A stretch of 64,000 bases of DNA from Progne subis subis (GCA_022316685.1 JAKJHU010000005.1:18516707-18580706), one strand, 5' to 3'. Shown: positions 47,301 through 61,275, counted from the first letter of the stretch. The notes: generated by a model from the sequence alone, not told the origin. Translations and numbers: made by a program.

Positions 47301-50300
47301 AGGGAAGCATCACATTGTTTTTTTTTAGTGAGAGTACTAAATTGGAGAATATAATTCCTAATCCATGAGAACCTTACGCTGGAAAAAAAAAAAATATTCA
47401 AGTATATTGCACTTCCTGCAGTATCTGGAATTTGATTCAAAAGATAGTGTAACCATTCCATAACCATAACCACTCACATCTGTCTCCCAGGTCCTGACTG
47501 CTTTTACTTTCCCTAAAGCATTTTCCTCTTTGGAATTACTGTTCTGCCAGCTATATCAAATACATTTCCCTTATATTTTTAAGTTCAATAAATGATGCAT
47601 ATATTCCTGTAGACATAGTGCCTTGTTCCATATTTATGGGACTGTTTTAAAGTTTCTCTTCAACCAGCTCAACTAATGGCTGCATTTATCTAACAAGTGG
47701 CCAGAGCACAAAAAATATTGCAAGCATTTACAGATTTAGAGAAGATTTTCTTTGGAAACTTGGAACATTTTACTGACTTTCTAAAAAACAATAATTAAAC
47801 CCATCAGCAAGGTAGAACAATATTCCTGGATATAGTTTTCAAAATTCTGTGTTTTGCCTATGAGTCCATCCTTCTGAATTAGCTGACCGCTATTTTTCAG
47901 TCACATTCCCCTACAGCTAGTTCTTGGCCACCCCCTTGGGGAATAAGCAGGGCTTTTCCACCTGGGGAGACATGGGTCCCTGTTTGTGTGCACCTTCCAG
48001 AGCAGCTGGAGCCACCAACACCATGGCTGCATGAGGACTCATGGTCACTTTGGCTGGTGTAGGCTTGGCTGTGCAACTTGACCTTCACCCCTTCGTTGGC
48101 AGTAGAGATGGAGTAGCCAACCTGATTGTGCCTGCAGGTTCATACAAGGTGGAGATAACACTGAGGTTCTGGCAGGTTCTTTGTGAAGAATGCCATAAAT
48201 TAGAGCTGAAGGTGGGGTAAGGAGAGGTTTGTGATCTCTATTATTTCCATATGGGAAAGATATTGCCTCCTCTCAGTACATATTTTTCAGCACCTTTTCC
48301 TAATCTTCAGTATTGAAACTTGGACAAAACAAAAGGAATTTTTCTCAGTCAAGATCCTCCTAAGAATTTAGTCTGCAATATGAAAACCTCCCCAAAGGGT
48401 CCCTTATTACCAGTAGTCCATGATGACAATCTGATGATCTCTCACTCTGAGATCAAGGATGGTTTGGAGATGGCAAATTATTTTCCTCTGCCTTCTGGCC
48501 TCACACGTCAAACTAGAGAATCTCCTGCAGGGCATTTGGAAGAACAGGTCAGTGATTCTCATTTACCAGCCTATGTCTTAGCAGATTTTGGGACACTAAC
48601 ATATACATATGACCAGTGGGTAGCATTCCTGATTTAAACTGCAACTTCAAAGAAGTGCATTTCTAGTTCCTTCAATGCGGCCAAGTTGGTTGGTTTTGTT
48701 AGCTTGGTTTCTGCATACACACACAAAGCACAGAGGAATAACAGTGGATAGAGGAACCCCAAAGGTATTTCCAGAGTATTTCCAGGCACATTACAGAGGC
48801 TCTGGGCCTCATGTCCCAGTGGCAGCAGTATCAGAGGCCACTGGGTGGACTGTGCTTAAGTTCAGCTGCTGGAGGGATACCCATGGCATAAATGCATTTG
48901 TGTGTATTTCCCACTAATACATGAACCAGAAAATGGAACAGGATAAGGCCATTGGGGTTGCTGTGTTTTCTATATGGTTTGTTTCTATATGGTTTGTGTG
49001 TCTGACAGTGTATTTATGTGTATGGGTGTCTGTGTCTGTTGGAAATGCATGCTGCTTGTTGGCCATGAGGGCACAGAGTTGCAGCTGCTTTCTCCATGCT
49101 GTTGAGCTGCTGGATTCAGAATCATGAACCAGGTTTTGTTCTGAATTTTTTTTGTGTGAAGTCCATGTCTGTTTGTGCATTTGCTTTTTTGGAGTCAAAC
49201 AATTTTGAAAACATTTATTAATTTGTGTGTGTGTTCGCCATTCATGTCAAATGTTCTTTTGTGGTGATGTTCCTGGCAGTCTTACCAAAGGGAAGAGCCA
49301 AACACAAGTGAATTGCAGAACTGTAGAAAAGGCCTCAGGGGCTCTTTATTCATTGATCCAAACAATGTGTACAGGTAAAGCCCAGCTGTTGGCATTGGCA
49401 CAATACCTGATAGCCTTGGGAGCAGGTATCAAGAAAGCTGGCTTTGAATTGCTTGAGCTGCACACAAAATCTTAAAAAATACAAAGATGTCCCCCTGAAA
49501 TAACTGAAACCACTCACACATTTCATTTTTTGTGCTTGTAAGAACCACCTTTTTACCATATGGGTCTTTTGATTATCACTGAATACATGTGATTTCCCCA
49601 GTTCCCTCTCAAATCAATTATGTTTGCATAATTTCACAGATGTTTTCTTGGGAGGGGAGAATAAGTAATATATTGCATCAAAATAGTTGATGAGTTATTG
49701 GCTGTGCATGTTCTCTAGTTTGTCTTTTACTAATAACTGCGACTCCTGTATCCCAAGTCCAGTTACTTCTCTTCCCTGTAGTACCTGCAGCATTAACGAC
49801 TGGCAGTAGTGAATTCTGCACCTGGAGACTCCCCACTTATAAAATATATTTCACATTCTCTGGAGAAATATTTGTTAAGACCAAGTTAATAAACTTTTCA
49901 GACTCTATAGGTAGCCCAGCACTTCAATGGTCAGTACACCCACTCTAAGAATTGGAGAGTTTTAATTGTGAAGTTTTTTATTATGTGAGTAATATGGTCT
50001 CCTGCAAAATATTACATAGAGAGGAAATGAAACTAGCAAGCATTTTGAAAATAAATGGTTGATTATCTTGCTCACTGTTTTGTCAAAATGTTGTGCTTTC
50101 TACTTTCCCTGACCCCTCAGGGAGACAAGAAAGCAGTGTAAGCAAACATGAAATCACAGTCACTTCAGTTTTCCTCATCATCTCAGTCTGCTACTTATTT
50201 GATATGGTCTTGTTGTTCAGAAGAGTCCTGCTGAAACAGGTGCTTGATCAAGCTCAGAATGGCAGAACTGGGACCAGTGCTGGGGGTTTGTCACCAGTGC

Positions 50301-50450
50301 AGTCTGATTTTCACCTGGTAATGTCTCTTAAAATTCCTTCCCAGCTGAAGCACTTCAAAATCAGATTCCCACGAATCATCGGTGGCATAAGAAAATGTTG
50401 ACTGTTTTGCATAACAATATTGTGTTTAAATGTCCATTTAGAGGATGAAG
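47301..50450. other. Intergenic, upstream of THEMIS
   Basis: About 3.1 kb of unique sequence. A 105-codon open frame at 48320-48637 matches nothing I recognise. A two-copy 15-bp tandem lies at 48967-48996. No upstream THEMIS exon was identified. Confidence 0.5.
48967..48996. repeat. Two-copy 15-bp tandem repeat
   Basis: TTTCTATATGGTTTG is present twice head to tail; small replication-slippage type duplication. Confidence 0.88.
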
Positions 50451-50491
50451 TTATTTGGATTTTATTTGTATATCTTATATCCAAATAAAAT
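50451..50491. repeat. Overlapping inverted repeats, AT-rich hairpin
   Basis: TTATTTGGAT (50451-50460) pairs with ATCCAAATAA (50479-50488); alternatively ATTTTATTTG (50459-50468) pairs with CAAATAAAAT (50482-50491). The two pairings are mutually exclusive. It lies about 550 bp before the THEMIS start codon. Confidence 0.88.
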
Positions 50492-50789
50492 ATTTAAGGC
50501 AGAAATGTGCTTCATTTCTTTTCTCCAAAGGCTATTTATGGTTTTGAAGTGAACAAACACCAAACTATTTTGCTGTGTTCCAGGAGGGAAAAAACACAAA
50601 AAAAACAAACCAACAACATCCCACCCAGATATGGTGGATTTTTTCCCACTCTAGGCAGGGCTGATATTCAGTATCTTCTTTTCACAGGGTCAATAATTTT
50701 CACTGATGGAGTTTTGTAGCAGATCCCCCTTTTCCCCTTTGGAGCCCAGTACCCCCAACAAGTTCCCACATTTTCCAGCCTGGCACAGA

Positions 50790-50856
50790 CACCTGGTGTG
50801 TGTGGGTGCCAGAACCAGCTGATGGGGCCACCAGCTGCCTCACCCTACTCCAGCTG
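50790..50856 (+). promoter_or_regulatory. THEMIS: E-box cluster upstream of THEMIS
   Basis: CACCTG at 50790 and CAGCTG at 50816, 50832 and 50851 lie within 67 bp and about 180-245 bp before the start codon. This is the motif class bound by E proteins (E2A, HEB) active in thymocytes. No TATA box is evident. The promoter role is inference from motif density and position only; GGAA cores follow at about 50868 and 50886. Confidence 0.3.
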
Positions 50857-51034
50857 CACCCATGGGAGGAAGCAGCCACAGAGGGGAAGGAAGCAGAAGT
50901 ACCTCCCCGAGCCACTCCTCCCTGCTTCTGTGGAGCTCCCAAGCAAAACACACACCAGCCTGAGAGTGTTGCTGCCTCGAGAGCTTTTCACTGTTCTTTA
51001 TGCACCAAACCCACATGCTACAGTGCTGCAGACC

Positions 51035-51125
51035 ATGGCTTCTACCCTGGAGAAGTTCATTCATTCTCTGGACCTCAGAGCCCTTCCCAGGGTCCTCCAA
51101 ATCCAGTCAGGCATCTATTGTCAAG
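51035..51125 (+). CDS. THEMIS: THEMIS first coding exon (partial gene)
   Basis: 91 nt, 30 codons plus one base, [20 protein letters not shown] then [10 protein letters not shown], ending at donor GTGAGC. It matches the N terminus of THEMIS as I know it (EFVHSLDLRTLPRVLEIQ in human) with conservative changes, and the start lies in a good context (GACCATGG). The frame is open upstream to 50798, but homology begins at this ATG. THEMIS is a cytoplasmic/nuclear CABIT-domain protein that binds GRB2 and tunes T-cell receptor signalling during thymocyte positive selection. The exon covers only the first strands of CABIT1. TGCTGCAG right before ACC could be a 3' splice site, so the 5' UTR may be in a separate exon. 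Confidence 0.87.
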
Positions 51126-52499
51126 GTGAGCATTGAGTGTTTTCTGGCAGGGCTTTGCAAGGCTGTATTTGACATCAGGTCTCCCTTCAGACTGGAATGT
51201 GGGATGTGGGGGAGGCACAGGAAGGATGCTCATGGAGTTGTCTCCTAGCAGTTTCCCACCAGCTGGAGAATGAGTGTTTTATCAATGACTTTGGAAATGT
51301 CATTGGTGCAGTGTGCTTTCTGTCTTCTCACTGGCAGAGAAAAAGAAGCTATAGTTAGTCCTCATCATCCTGGAAAGGGTACTGGAATAAGACATGAATT
51401 TGCTTTGCGCTTACACGGAGCCATCAATCCAATGACTGCAAATCACCTCACAGAGGTTAATTGATTTAACTCATCTTGGACTTGTGGGGCTGCCATGGAG
51501 AGGTGCCTTCTGTCTCAGAAATAAAGAACCAGGGAGTTTGAAAAGTGGCCATGAAGGACCATAAGATTTTCCTGAAATCCTGTCCTGTGTTTGGGACACT
51601 TCAAGTGCACAACAATGCAAAGGGGTTGGTATGAGCTGGATAGGAGCAACGCAGGGGTGATATATTACTGGGTTTTCCTGATGCAGATCTATTTTTATGA
51701 TGTTATTAGTGCTCTGCCTGTGCACAAAACACACTCAAAAGGTGGTAAAGAGGCAAAAATCTGCTCTTGGTTTGGGCATGGACTTTGTTCAATGATAGTG
51801 AAGATACCACATCAAGCCACATATCAGTCTAGAAAAAGAAAGTTACCTCCATGAAAGGGAAAAATTTGGGTTCAACTAAAAAAACAGAGAGGGTTTCATG
51901 AAATGAGATGAAGTCTGCTTCAGCTTCAACCAAACACCTGCTTCAGGATCCATAACATCTATCTTTACATCAATCTAAATATTTCCATGCTGCTCCATAG
52001 TAGAAGGAGAGAGGAGGTGGCCATGGAAAGTCTGATTGGCTATCTGTGGCCAGAGTGGGCAACTATTCTCTCCATGACAACATGGGGAAAATTCCTCTTT
52101 GGGCAGAACGGAAATGGGAAAGGGCATACTGAATCTGTGATGGCAGTGTATTGTCCATGTGCTCCTGATTTCCCATCCTGGCTGCTCAGGAAACTACCTA
52201 TGAATAATACTGATAGACAGAAAAAGTGTTCTGGGAAATAAACTTAGCCAGAATTACCAGAAACTTTTTAAAATACTCTTTTTCTGAACTTTGCTATATG
52301 ACCTGTTCCAGTTTTATCTTTTATACTGGTCCAGGAGCTGTGACAAATAAGTTCTTAATAAGAAAATTACAAACTAGGTGATGAAGGGTAGAATTAAAAT
52401 TAAAAAAGAGAAGATCACCTCCTGAAGCTGGAGGAGCCACTGTATTCATCTTTTTTTCACAAAGCTAGGAAGCAGAAGTGATATGAAAAGTTGTATGCG

Positions 52500-52585
52500 T
52501 TTGTCCATGTAGGTATGCATACATATATACGTGTGTATATATATGTGTACACAAAATACTATGTGTGTGCATGTATGTATATAAA
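52500..52585. repeat. Imperfect TG/TA-rich microsatellite
   Basis: Alternating purine-pyrimidine DNA made of TATG, TGTG and TATA patches with interruptions. Confidence 0.8.
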
Positions 52586-55500
52586 CAAAATGATATGATA
52601 AAATGATGGTAACCCAGATGCCTGCAGGTTTCTGAGTTCCTACAGTCTGCATTCTACTGCTCATGGATGGTAAAACTTATACCAGTACATTTCTGTAGCC
52701 AGAGTATTTCAGGTTGTGATTCTATTTACTGTCGAAACCCTTCTACATGAGGAGAAAAACACTGGTGAGTTCGCCCTCAGACCATTCTGCAGCAATTCCT
52801 CACATGCGATAGAAAAAGGCTGTTAGCTGTTGGGAGGTGGTGGTATGTGCTCTAGAGACCTGAGAATATTAGCATTAAAAATTGACAGCCCTCATGCTGC
52901 TCCGATGCTTTTTTGGTCTTCAGCAGCACCACCTCTTCCTGTCTTCTGCTCCTGGTGGCTTCTCTGCTGCTCTCATACATGTTCCACCAGCCCAGCAGCT
53001 GCAGAACCAACAGCCCTGCATGAGTCTCATGTTTGCACAACAAACAAGACTGATGTATTCTACTTGGCTCCTTGCCCACACAGCCAGCATATCCCAAAAA
53101 TACTTACAGGTACTTAGAAACACCGATGTCCTGCAGTAGGCTTCTGTGGGTTCCTCTTCTTCCTGGTTTTAGAGGAAGATTGAGATGCTCAAGACACTTA
53201 GTGCCTGGTAATTTTGCAGGATCTAGGGCTGCAAAAGGTCTTCTCAGGCCAGGCCCTCACTCCCTTTCTTTCCCTCCTTCCCTGAGCTTTCTGTCTGTGT
53301 CAGATCTTTCCTGAATATTTTCCTCCCTTCTGTACCTGGCAGCTAGGGTGAACATATTGTTCTGTGATTGCATTATGATTTATGTTACATTTTCTGTTGC
53401 AAGACTAGCGCTTCAAAGAGAGTCTGGAGTAACTCCTGTTATATGGCTAAACAGGAGAATGGGCCACTTTGAGCACTTCAAGTTTCCATCAGGACAACCA
53501 CTCTTTAGTCCTTCCTCAGGCAGATCCCTCTGCCTCTGCAACAACCTCTTTGATCTCTCTTACCCCATGCAGTACACCAGCAATCACATGTGGGTAATGG
53601 CAGGTCTATCGGCAGGGAATATGGGTTTATCGCTGTGGCTGTTGGGACCAAATCTGAGCATTTGTGCACTGATTGTAATAGCTCCCAAATGGCTGCACAG
53701 TCAGCCCGATCAGCTAAGTGGTTTCATGGAATGGGATTGCATAGGAATCTGCAACCATTCTCAGCACAACCTGCAGATAGTAAGGGAGAAGATCAATTGT
53801 TAAAGCATTACATGTGATCATTTGAAACTGATCAATCACCAGGGATACTTAATTTTCCTGTGTAAGAATTTAAAATAGGAAGAATTTTTGTATATGTAAA
53901 CGTTAATGTATATTCCCCTCTTGGCAACTCGCCCCTCCCAAAAGAGCAAGGTTTCTTAACATAGCTTAGCCAGGTATGTAGAATGGCTAACGGAGTAAAT
54001 AATGGTAAATAAAACTTACAAATGATAAGTACAAATGGTAAATAAAACTACACTCTATAGAGCCATCACATCAAACCTGTAACAGCCAACCAAAGAAGGC
54101 TACAGCGAGGCATGTGAAAATAAGACAACAAAGTGTAATTGATTCATTGTTCTTCTCTGGTGCTCTGTGTGCTGTGGGGATGAAACTCTACATTTACCCT
54201 ATTGGAAGCAACATTTTCCACACCCTGCACTTAGGCCTAATGATTTTACAAATATAGGACTTGCAAACTAGCCTTACAGTTCCTGACAGATCTTCAGTAC
54301 CTCTGGAAACCTAAGTGTAATGTTTTGTGAGGATGGATGCTTTCCATGCGGTGAGGTATTTTTATCAGAAACTGCAAAGTCAAGCTTCAGGGAGAGAGTG
54401 GGAATTTACTTGCCTTTGGCAAGCTCACATCTCTGAAAGAATCCATTCTGCTTCTATATCCATGTTACACCAAATAAAATCTAAGTCTCTCCGACCCAAG
54501 CCTCCCTGCTACTGTTCCCAGCGGAGAGCAAGCAGAAAACATATGCTGTGTGTACTCATTCTACCATTAGTCTCTCTACTGGCCTATAAAAAATTTATGT
54601 TCCTACTGATATTAACGGAATGTGATGTATTTAACTGTAGTTCCCCAAACTGCAAATGGACATGACTTTATAGGCCCTGTTTCCACAGGGAATACTTGCA
54701 GCTAGAAAAGCTATGGGCAATTGAACTTTTGCTGTTGGTAGTGAATACTATGATTTAGACACCTTTCTCAGGAAGTTCTGTTACTGTTTACCTCTCTGTT
54801 CCTGGCATGAAGAAGAGGAAAGCATTTTCCTTGAATGTTATCAGTAATTTTCATGCTACACCTGGGCTTGGGGTTGGTTGAAGCTTTACCAGTTTGCCTC
54901 TAGGCAGAATAGTCAAGGTTTGAGGCTTTTGTTCATACTCCCACGTTCCTATTCTGCATTGGCTACACCTGTGTGGGACTGCACAGTCAGAGACCTGACT
55001 TGCAGCCATCACCTACCTCTGTCTGACACTTTACAGAGTCAGAAACATGGGGTATTAGTAAGACCCCTGAGTTCTTCCAAAATGATTTTCATCATCATAT
55101 TTGAAAGTCCATACAGAAGCAGAGAAATTATTGTCATCCTTGGGTTGAAAACAGAAACACAAATGAATGGATATGGTAGTGCTGCAAATGCCAGGGATGC
55201 CTCTCAGGGCAGTTGCTTTGGGCTCTGCAGTTATCATGTCCTTGCTACAGAAACTGGACTGTACTGTTGAATCTCTGAAGGAAATAGGAAGAATGATTAT
55301 AAAATGAAAGCAAGTCTGCCAGATACAAATAACTTGGTAATCAGCACTGATTAGAAAGGAACTACAGTGCAGACTGAAGTACATGACAATTTAATAGCTC
55401 ATTAAAATATGTTATTAAAAATTAAATTGCTGAAACTCCATTGGGAACTGATTTGATTGATCAAATATCTTTCTTAGAACATTTTAGTAAATATTGATAC

Positions 55501-58390
55501 TTAGTGAGGTAAGTACTGTCTGACCACTGATTTTTACAGATAGCATGCAAATGTGGGCTTTCATCTTTATGTTACAAAAATTATGTCTGTTTTAATACTG
55601 ATATAATTATTTTATGGGTAATTGAATTTAATATTTTGCAGGCTTAATTTAACCAGTGGCAGAACAGTAAAAAGTACCAACTTTAATTGTGAAAAATGAA
55701 GAAGTGCTCAAGGCGCCTCTTCTGTTGGTGTTTGTTACCATTAGGTTACCCACAGTCTTCCCATTCTTGCCCCACCTAAACACATACACCAGTAGTGGGA
55801 TTCCCCCATTTCTTCAGGGGTTGAGGCTTGCCAGAGTGAGGAGAGAGTTTGTATCTCTGTTCTGCAGTTCAGTTATTTGAAAACAGCATGTGCGCTGTGT
55901 AAATTGCAGTTCCAGGACATTCCCCCTTTTACAACACTCGTGAAACATTAGGAAACTCTCTGCTCCTTCTCTGAGGAGAAGGGAACTCTAAGCCAGCAGC
56001 CTCCACCTCTGCAGGCTGGGTATGAAGTGAAGCAGTGTGCTGTAGCTGTGGCACTCCAGTGCCAGAGGTTCAGAGAAGTGCCAGATCACTGCAAGGAGAA
56101 ACTATTGGGAAGAGGCAACTGTGCGGTCACATGTACATCCTTGGTTAATGTCCTTCCAGTCCTAAGGGATCTAAAGATCCTTAGAATTGGCAGGTTGGGA
56201 TTCCTCCTCTGGGCAGATGCTTGGTGCTCTCTGACAGCTGCATGAGAAGCAATGCCAAACAAAACCCTTTGGGTTTTGTTCCATTTAGTTCAATTTCAAA
56301 ACTCATTTTGGTGAACTACAAACAGCATGACTCATGGTTCCTCTTGCCGGCTGCATATCCACATTTGCTCACTGCCTCTGCAGTTTCGGTTTCACTCTCT
56401 CTGCTTCTGTGACTGGGAAACAGCATCTTCCCAGCACGCGTTTCAGCAAGCATTTCAGGGAAGTGATGGGTTCTGCTGAGCATCAACAGAGTTCAAAAGG
56501 TCTTGTCAACCCTGTTACTGTAGCTAGGCAAACTGAACACAAAAGGAATCTTCATCTATCCGAGCTCAGCTGCCCCGAGTCCTAATTTAGACAAGAAATA
56601 TCTCTCAACACTAACAGTTCAAGAATGATCATGTAAGGCAGAATTTTTTTTGCTGTTTCTAAGCCAACCTAGAGAGAACAAATCCTGCTCCCTTGTCAAG
56701 TGTGATAAGCCAATGAGTTGATGAAGGCTAGGATATGAAGTCTATAATACAAGCAAACTGCCTCTTCAGGATTAATAAAGCTACTTTTTCTTATCAAAAG
56801 GAACAAATAATTTAAACAGAGGCTGAGCATAGACAGCCTTGATGAAGATAATTAGGGCTGTATTTCTTAGGGGCGAAATATCATTAAAAATGGTCTCTGC
56901 ATTTACTGGGTAGATTCTTGGTGGGGTGCACACCAAGGGAGAACTGCATATGAAATTGGTGAAGCTTGTCATACAGTGCATTCACTTACTAATTTGTGTC
57001 TTTGTATTCTAAAGATAGAGAAGCCAAACCTATCAAAAAGTGGAAGGGTAGTCTTTGAATAGAGTTGTTTCTGCTCCTCTTGTTTGAGCAAGTAGGAGCA
57101 AGAGCATTAAGTACAGCCAGAGTAACAGATAGTTTGAATTCTTTTTTGTGGTCAATAGTTAGAGCATATTGGTAAATTTTCTCTATTAATACAAACCACT
57201 CTCCTGCCTTTGTTCAAGCTGCTTCAAATGCCTGTTTTATTCTATACAAGAAAGAATGTTCTTCAGTGGATGTGAGAACAAGCCCTGATTTTATGGGTCA
57301 AATATTGCTCATTTTATTCATACTGCTACCCTCAATGGAATGACTCATCCAGACACAGTGAAAAAAATCTGATCCTGGGTAGCTGGCACTAAGGGTGAAG
57401 CTGATTTGAGGATCTCCTTCAAGAAGATTTTCTTTCTGTAACATCCAGTTTTGGGCCTCCCTGTGGATGGCACAGGAGGTAAGAAGAATACCTAAATTGC
57501 CTGGTTTGTCTCAATGCAGGGGTCAACGCCTTGTCTTGGCTTGCTGAAGCTCCTCCAATATGCTGGTGTCCTGTAGCAGAGAGCTCCCCAGCTGCCACTG
57601 CACTTGGGCTCCAGGGATGTGAGGAGGAGCTCTGTAGTAGGAGGGGCCCTCTTTCCCTTCCCATGAACCTATAAAAGTACCAAGATAATTTTCACAATCT
57701 CAGGCTCTGGAAAGATGAAGGGACAACTATGTTAAATTGCATAGAAGGGAAAATCCTGGGATAAATGTCCCACAGTACACAAGCCCATGACCACACACTG
57801 TTTCTGAGCTACAGGGCTTTTGTGACAAAACTTTTTCTTCAAGTACCTGGTGATCTGTTCATGAAGGAACATGGCATTTGTCCACTGTTTCTGGTTAGCT
57901 CCCCTGGACACACCGTAATGGCACAAGGGGCAATATGCTCTGATCTCAGTAGGGGAAGATGCTTATGTTTAAGCATCTGGACTGCACCTGTGAAGTGCTC
58001 AACACTGTCACCTGATCCTGCAAATCAGTTTGAGCAGCCTTCCTAAGCTTCGTCCAACAAAATGTAGTTTTTCTGTTGAACATATATGTAAATAAACATA
58101 TTAAATTCAAAATAATTAATGCTGTAACAAAAATGAATTAAACTAAATAAATCATGAACAGCTATAACAGTTACTAATGATGTTCAAAGTCTGGTTTGAG
58201 CATTGTCTTCACTGCTGTAGTAATTCTGACTCATTTGGGTAAACCCAAATAAAAGGTCAAAGGTGTTTCATTGGGAGCTGTGGTGTCACTTGCTCTTTCC
58301 ATTATATTGGGTGCTGCACACATAAAGCTCTGCTGCCACATGTAATGTGTGAGACTCTGGATAGATGAGAATCAGAAAAATGTATTTATT

Positions 58391-58412
58391 AAAAAAAAAA
58401 AAAAAAAAAAAA
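58391..58412. repeat. A22 homopolymer
   Basis: Uninterrupted A run followed by GGAAAAAGG. Confidence 0.95.
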
Positions 58413-59844
58413 GGAAAAAGGCCATAAACTTATCAGGAAAGGGATAAATCAGAAACTGCAAGAGTAAAATTTTTTTTAAAGTCCATTATGATTGAAATGG
58501 CTTAAAGCATTTGACATTTAAAGTTTGACTTTTTACGGCAAAAGATAAATCTTAACGGCTTTTGGTTTTTGGTGGTTTCATGCTGGCAAAAATCAGACAC
58601 TTCACAGCCTAAGTAGGCATGATCTAGATAAGACGCATCCTTACATAGAGTCTTTTGGAAGATTTGTGTCCCAGACTGATCAAACGTAAAGATTTTTGTC
58701 ACTTAGGACACATTAAAGAGAAGGGTTTTTTGAAAGCCCAGTAAGTTTCTTTGTCAGTTGGCAAAGAATCTTCTACTCAAATTCACACCGCCTTCATGGC
58801 CACTGTTATCCTGGGGGATCTGGAGCACCGTGTGGGCACGCAGGAGCTGGGCTCACCTGCTCTCAGTGGGGGCACCTTCTGGGGGTAGGAAGGGAGGGGT
58901 GGATAAAAGCCATAGTGGTGTTTTATCCTGTTTGCAGCCATTCTCACAGCCTGGGGTTAGAGAGAGAAGCTGGGGCACGCTTCCTTCTTTGGTTGTCATT
59001 GTGCACAATTTCCAGCCTATTCCCTACAAGACATTGGATTATTTGAGTTTAGTGGAGGAAATCTGGCAGGCTGCTGAGTACCTTTGGTGCTCAGGAAGTA
59101 TTTGACTGGAAAAAAAAGCCACCTAATGTCTCCCCATCAGAAATTGTTTGCTTTTTCTTAATCAGATTATGAAATTATTAAAATGGTTAAGCAAAACTCT
59201 CCTCCTTAAACTTTAAAATAGATGTCTTTTCTTGCCAAAGAGCATAAATTCTGAACAATTGGCTAGGCCTCAAATAATGCCCATAAAGAATATCTTTTTT
59301 TATTGACACTAATTATAGATCCATTATGCCCTTCATATTACTTTGAGAGCCTGCAGCAGCCTTAATAAAACTGTGATTTCAGCTGAGCTATGTTTTAAGA
59401 AAGAATGGGCTATTGTAATTCTGGCTGAATGGCTGCGCCAGGGGATGAGCTTTTACCTGAGAGCAGAACCATTACACCAGCCCCTGAAACAGAGTCACCT
59501 CTGATAGTGGAGACAGCACCCATATGGGCAACCGATGACAACTTAATCGGGGAGAAAGGAGCACTGGGAAAAGGACACTGGGACAAAGATCTACTCTTTC
59601 AGGAGATGTAGGCAGATCTTTCATCTCCCTGCTAAGCAGCCAGGTTCCCGGTTCTTTGGATCTTCTTTCAAAGACTGCTCAGCCTGCCAGCTGCAATGAA
59701 GTCAGTGAGTGTTACTGAGACACGAAAGAGAGAATATTTTCCTTCATGGATTCAAACTCATGGGACTGGGGACTCAATGCCTAGTGTTTGGCCTCCGAAG
59801 TAATCTTGTTTTGTTAGGAAAAAAGCTTAGTCTTTGTTAAAAGC

Positions 59845-59931
59845 AAGAAAAAAATAATAAAAAGAAAAAAGAAAAAAGAAAAAAGGAAAAAAAAAGAAAA
59901 AAAAAAAAGAAAAAAGGAAAAAAGAAAAAAG
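59845..59931. repeat. A/G-rich low-complexity tract
   Basis: GAAAAAA units of six to eight bases repeated about ten times, almost pure purine. Confidence 0.9.
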
Positions 59932-61272
59932 AATTGGGGATACTTGGAAGGGCTTAGCAGTACCCTGTAGCTAACCAGCTATTGAAACTGGGAGTCAGCC
60001 AGCCTGGGCTTGAACTTCACCCCTGCTGAATAATCCTCTGTGCCACCTTAGTCAAGTCTTTTGTCTCGTTTGCATCGCTCTCCCTTGCCCTCTGTGCTAA
60101 AATGCCCAGAAGCATTTGGCAAAAGGGAGTTCCATCCCAGCAATGTATTACTGCTGTTTACTCACGGGCCTGACGGTGAGCCGTGCTTTCTATCATCTTT
60201 CCAAGAGCAGCCACCCAATGGGGCTCCAGACTGCTGGGAAGAAAAAGGGACATATTACTGAGATATTTTATTGTTTCACTTTGTATTATAAAATATTTAT
60301 CTCAGTGGTACTGTCAGATGCCCTGACATGAAGAATGAGTTCCTCCATCTCAGGCATTCACTGTATTTATATTTTATATTGCTGTTTTTAATACAAAAAT
60401 GCTTTTCTTGTGCCTATAATGAGAAATAAATCAAATAAAGGGCTTATGTTAGGGAGGATGCTGGTGTGGCTGCTTAACATTTTAGGAACAATAGAAGGAA
60501 AATATTGAACCTCTTGTGCTGCTTGCTTTGATCTGATCACAGTGATTGATAATACAGATTGTCAAATTAGAGATGAGCTTATGACAGGATATAAATGTGT
60601 TTTTTATTGAACAAAGTAACATTCCGGAAAAGATTCTTTTAAAGGCAACAAGGTCTTTAATTAGAGCCTTCAGGACCATTGTTTAATCACTGTAAATAAG
60701 CTGCTTTATTCTGGATTCTGCTAAAATGTTGGTTTGGGGGTTTTTTTTGCATTATATTGCATATATCTTTCTTAAAAGATTCTGTTCTCAAGGTTACTTG
60801 ATTTATACTTTCAAAGAGTTACATTGTGAGTTGAGTGGGAAGAACAAAGTTATTGTGCAATAACAAATAAATGTTTAAAACATGCATTTTAAGTTTATAT
60901 TTCAATATATTGTGTGAGGGGGTCCGCATTACACAGCTGAAGTAAAATCTCTCAGGGTCACATTGTCACAAAGTGGGAATTTTCAAAATATTTTAAGATT
61001 AATTATCACGGCTTCTAAAGGAAAAAGAACTTTTATTATCCTTTTTGAAAGCTTTGCAGTTTCCCTAGCTCCCTTTTACCAGCACAAATATTTTCTGCAA
61101 GCGCCTAGGTAACATTTTTCTTGTCTGAATGTAATCTTCATTGTATTATTCCAGGCAAACTGCCAAGCAAGGGCTAAAATCAGGGCCAAAGCAATCTAGT
61201 TGCAGACAAATATGTAATTAAAATCAATACTGTATGTGCAATTGCATCCCCAAAAAGGTGGCTGGAAGATTT

Positions 61273-61275
<3 letters not shown>

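Noticed and set aside
48320..48637. 105-codon open frame upstream of THEMIS
   Set aside because: Not similar to any THEMIS region or known protein; no splice signals that would link it to the THEMIS exon.
50798..51034. Upstream in-frame start for THEMIS (from 50798)
   Set aside because: The extra 79 residues have no similarity to THEMIS, and known homologs begin at the ATG at 51035, which has a good start context.
53348..53803. 151-codon open frame on the + strand
   Set aside because: No domain or family recognised and no splice or promoter support; it lies inside THEMIS intron 1. A decayed retroelement origin is possible but I could not show it.
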